From positions 1 through 14,139 of the forward strand of contig JADLCW010000273.1 of the NCBI GenBank assembly GCA_020847015.1: DNA of 14,139 nt, read 5' to 3'. How positions within the stretch are numbered: position 1 is the stretch's first letter; each line of letters starts with the position of its first letter. The notes beneath the pieces are model-generated. The model was given only the letters and a program-made list of their open reading frames with translations, did no database searches and was not told the DNA's origin. The stretch is from Thermomicrobiales bacterium. GTDB lineage: Bacteria > Chloroflexota > Chloroflexia > Thermomicrobiales > UBA6265. Shown piece after piece: positions 12,891 to 14,139 of the stretch. A program made the translations under genes and the position numbers.

Positions 12891-14139
12891 ATGGCACGAA
12901 CCATTGGCATCGACCTTGGGACGACGAACTCGGTGATTGCCACCATCGAGGGCGGCGAACCCGTCGTCATCCCTAACGCGGAAGGCGAGCGACTGACCCC
13001 CTCGGTGGTCGCGCTCACGCCGAATGGCGAACGGCTGGTCGGGCGCTTTGCCCGTCGCCAGGCGATCACCAACCCGGAAAATACCGTCTCTTCGGTCAAG
13101 CGCTTCATGGGGCGCAAGTTCAACGACCCCAGCGTGCAGCGCGACAAGAATCTGGTCCCCTACAAACTTCAGGCGGCGGCCAACGGCGACGTCCAGGTGA
13201 AGATGGGCGATCGTTGGTACAGCCCGCAGGAAATCTCGGCGATGATCCTGCAGAAGCTGAAGACCGACGCCGAGGCCTTCCTCGGCGACAAGGTGGACAA
13301 GGCGGTTATCACCGTGCCCGCCTATTTCGATAACGCCCAGCGCGACGCCACCAAGGACGCCGGCCGCATCGCCGGGCTGGAGGTGCTGCGGATCATCAAC
13401 GAACCGACCGCCTCGGCGCTGGCCTACGGGCTGGACAAAAAGGGCGACGAGGAACTCGCCGTCTTCGACCTCGGCGGCGGCACCTACGACATTTCGATCC
13501 TGAGCCTGTCCGAAGGCGTGTTCCAGGTGCTGGCCACCAACGGCGACACTCACCTCGGCGGTGATGACTTCGACCAGATCATCATCGACTTCCTCGCCGA
13601 CGAGTTCAAAAAGAGCGAGGGGATTGACCTGCGCAAGGACCGCATGGCCCTGCAGCGATTGAAGGAAGCCGCCGAGAAGGCGAAGATCGAACTCTCCTCC
13701 ACCCAGCAGACCGATATCAACCTGCCCTTCATCACCGCCGACGCCAGCGGCCCCAAGCACCTCAACATCACCCTCACCCGCTCCAAGCTGGAGCAACTGG
13801 TGCAGGGGCTGATCGAGCGCACGGTGCCGCCGATGGAGGCGGCGCTGAAGGATGCCGGTCAGAGCAAGAGCGCCATCGACGAGGTGGTGCTGGTCGGCGG
13901 CCAGACGCGCATGCCGGCGGTGCAGCGCGAGGTGCAGCGCTTCTTCGGCAAGGAGCCCAACAAGGGCATCAACCCGGATGAGGTGGTGGCGCTCGGCGCG
14001 GCTATTCAGGGTGGCGTGCTGGGCGGCGAGGTGAAGGATATCCTGCTGCTGGATGTCACTCCGCTGACGTTGAGCATCGAGACGCTGGGCGGCGTCGCCA
14101 CCCCGTTGATCGAGCGCAACACCACCATCCCGACCCGCA
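12891..14139 (+). CDS. dnaK: Molecular chaperone DnaK (Hsp70), N-terminal part
   Basis: ATP-driven chaperone that binds exposed hydrophobic segments and works with DnaJ and GrpE. The first 416 codons are visible; the gene runs off the window. Seen in order: phosphate-1 loop IGIDLGTTNSV (5-15), VITVPAYFDNAQRDATKDAG, INEPTASALAYGLDKK, phosphate-2 loop FDLGGGTYDIS (Asp193), adenosine motif VVLVGGQTRMPAV (about 332-344), and the interdomain linker with substrate-domain start DILLLDVTPLTLSIETLGG. It contains the roughly 23-residue segment after VKRFMGRKF (about 77-99) that Firmicute and actinobacterial DnaKs lack. The ATG at 12891 has GAGGAGG (12874-12880) ten bases upstream. Last gene of the CIRCE-controlled operon within the window; dnaJ is not seen. 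Confidence 0.98.
   Translation, partial: MARTIGIDLGTTNSVIATIEGGEPVVIPNAEGERLTPSVVALTPNGERLVGRFARRQAITNPENTVSSVKRFMGRKFNDPSVQRDKNLVPYKLQAAANGDVQVKMGDRWYSPQEISAMILQKLKTDAEAFLGDKVDKAVITVPAYFDNAQRDATKDAGRIAGLEVLRIINEPTASALAYGLDKKGDEELAVFDLGGGTYDISILSLSEGVFQVLATNGDTHLGGDDFDQIIIDFLADEFKKSEGIDLRKDRMALQRLKEAAEKAKIELSSTQQTDINLPFITADASGPKHLNITLTRSKLEQLVQGLIERTVPPMEAALKDAGQSKSAIDEVVLVGGQTRMPAVQREVQRFFGKEPNKGINPDEVVALGAAIQGGVLGGEVKDILLLDVTPLTLSIETLGGVATPLIERNTTIPTR

Noticed and set aside
12753..13796. 347-codon minus-strand frame opposite dnaK
   Set aside because: DnaK-antisense frames of this Val/Gly/Leu-rich kind are a known artefact; the dnaK frame is unequivocal.

Overview
The window is high-GC, densely coded chromosomal DNA. 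It combines a CIRCE-controlled hrcA-grpE-dnaK operon, a LexA site of the GAAC-N4-GTTC type, Shine-Dalgarno-led genes with many GTG starts, and a DnaK that keeps the roughly 23-residue insert typical of most diderm bacteria. These traits together fit a Chloroflexota lineage, perhaps Thermomicrobia/Sphaerobacter-like. This placement is inference from gene content only.

Layout. 1-249: the C-terminal end of folK (folate synthesis). 250-634: an intergenic region with a probable degenerate molybdate-binding Mop/TOBE reading frame on the minus strand, and a strong modA promoter whose start site lies inside a 39-bp near-perfect palindrome. 635-1546: modA, the periplasmic molybdate-binding protein, with no modB or modC beside it. 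1631-4682 (minus strand): a CBS-less IMP dehydrogenase/GMP reductase family enzyme with its own promoter, an orphan Mrr-type restriction endonuclease, and a DUF4037-like nucleotidyltransferase. 4942-7525 (plus strand): a GS-I-like ligase followed by an amidohydrolase, the two halves of fungal FluG/plant NodGS as separate genes. 7526-7863: a non-coding region with dispersed GAGTCA-type repeats and a consensus-like promoter carrying a LexA/SOS box. 7864-8691: a Rad52/DdrA-like candidate single-strand annealing protein driven by that promoter. 8797-10424: a calcineurin-like phosphoesterase translationally coupled to a protein with a ParB/sulfiredoxin-like DGNHR motif. 10611-11018: MscL with a C-terminal zinc-ribbon-like knuckle, closed by a clear hairpin terminator. 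11119-14139: promoter, CIRCE, hrcA, grpE and the first 416 codons of dnaK.

How it works together. Most genes are unrelated housekeeping or accessory functions, but three regulatory circuits can be read directly. HrcA bound to CIRCE controls its own chaperone operon. LexA probably controls the Rad52-like gene. An unidentified dimeric regulator probably binds the palindrome over the modA start site. The most interesting items are the SOS-box/annealase unit, the modA palindrome with its adjacent Mop remnant, the split FluG pair, the zinc-ribbon MscL, and the phosphoesterase/DGNHR pair. I saw no CRISPR array, tRNA, rRNA, insertion sequence or prophage gene.
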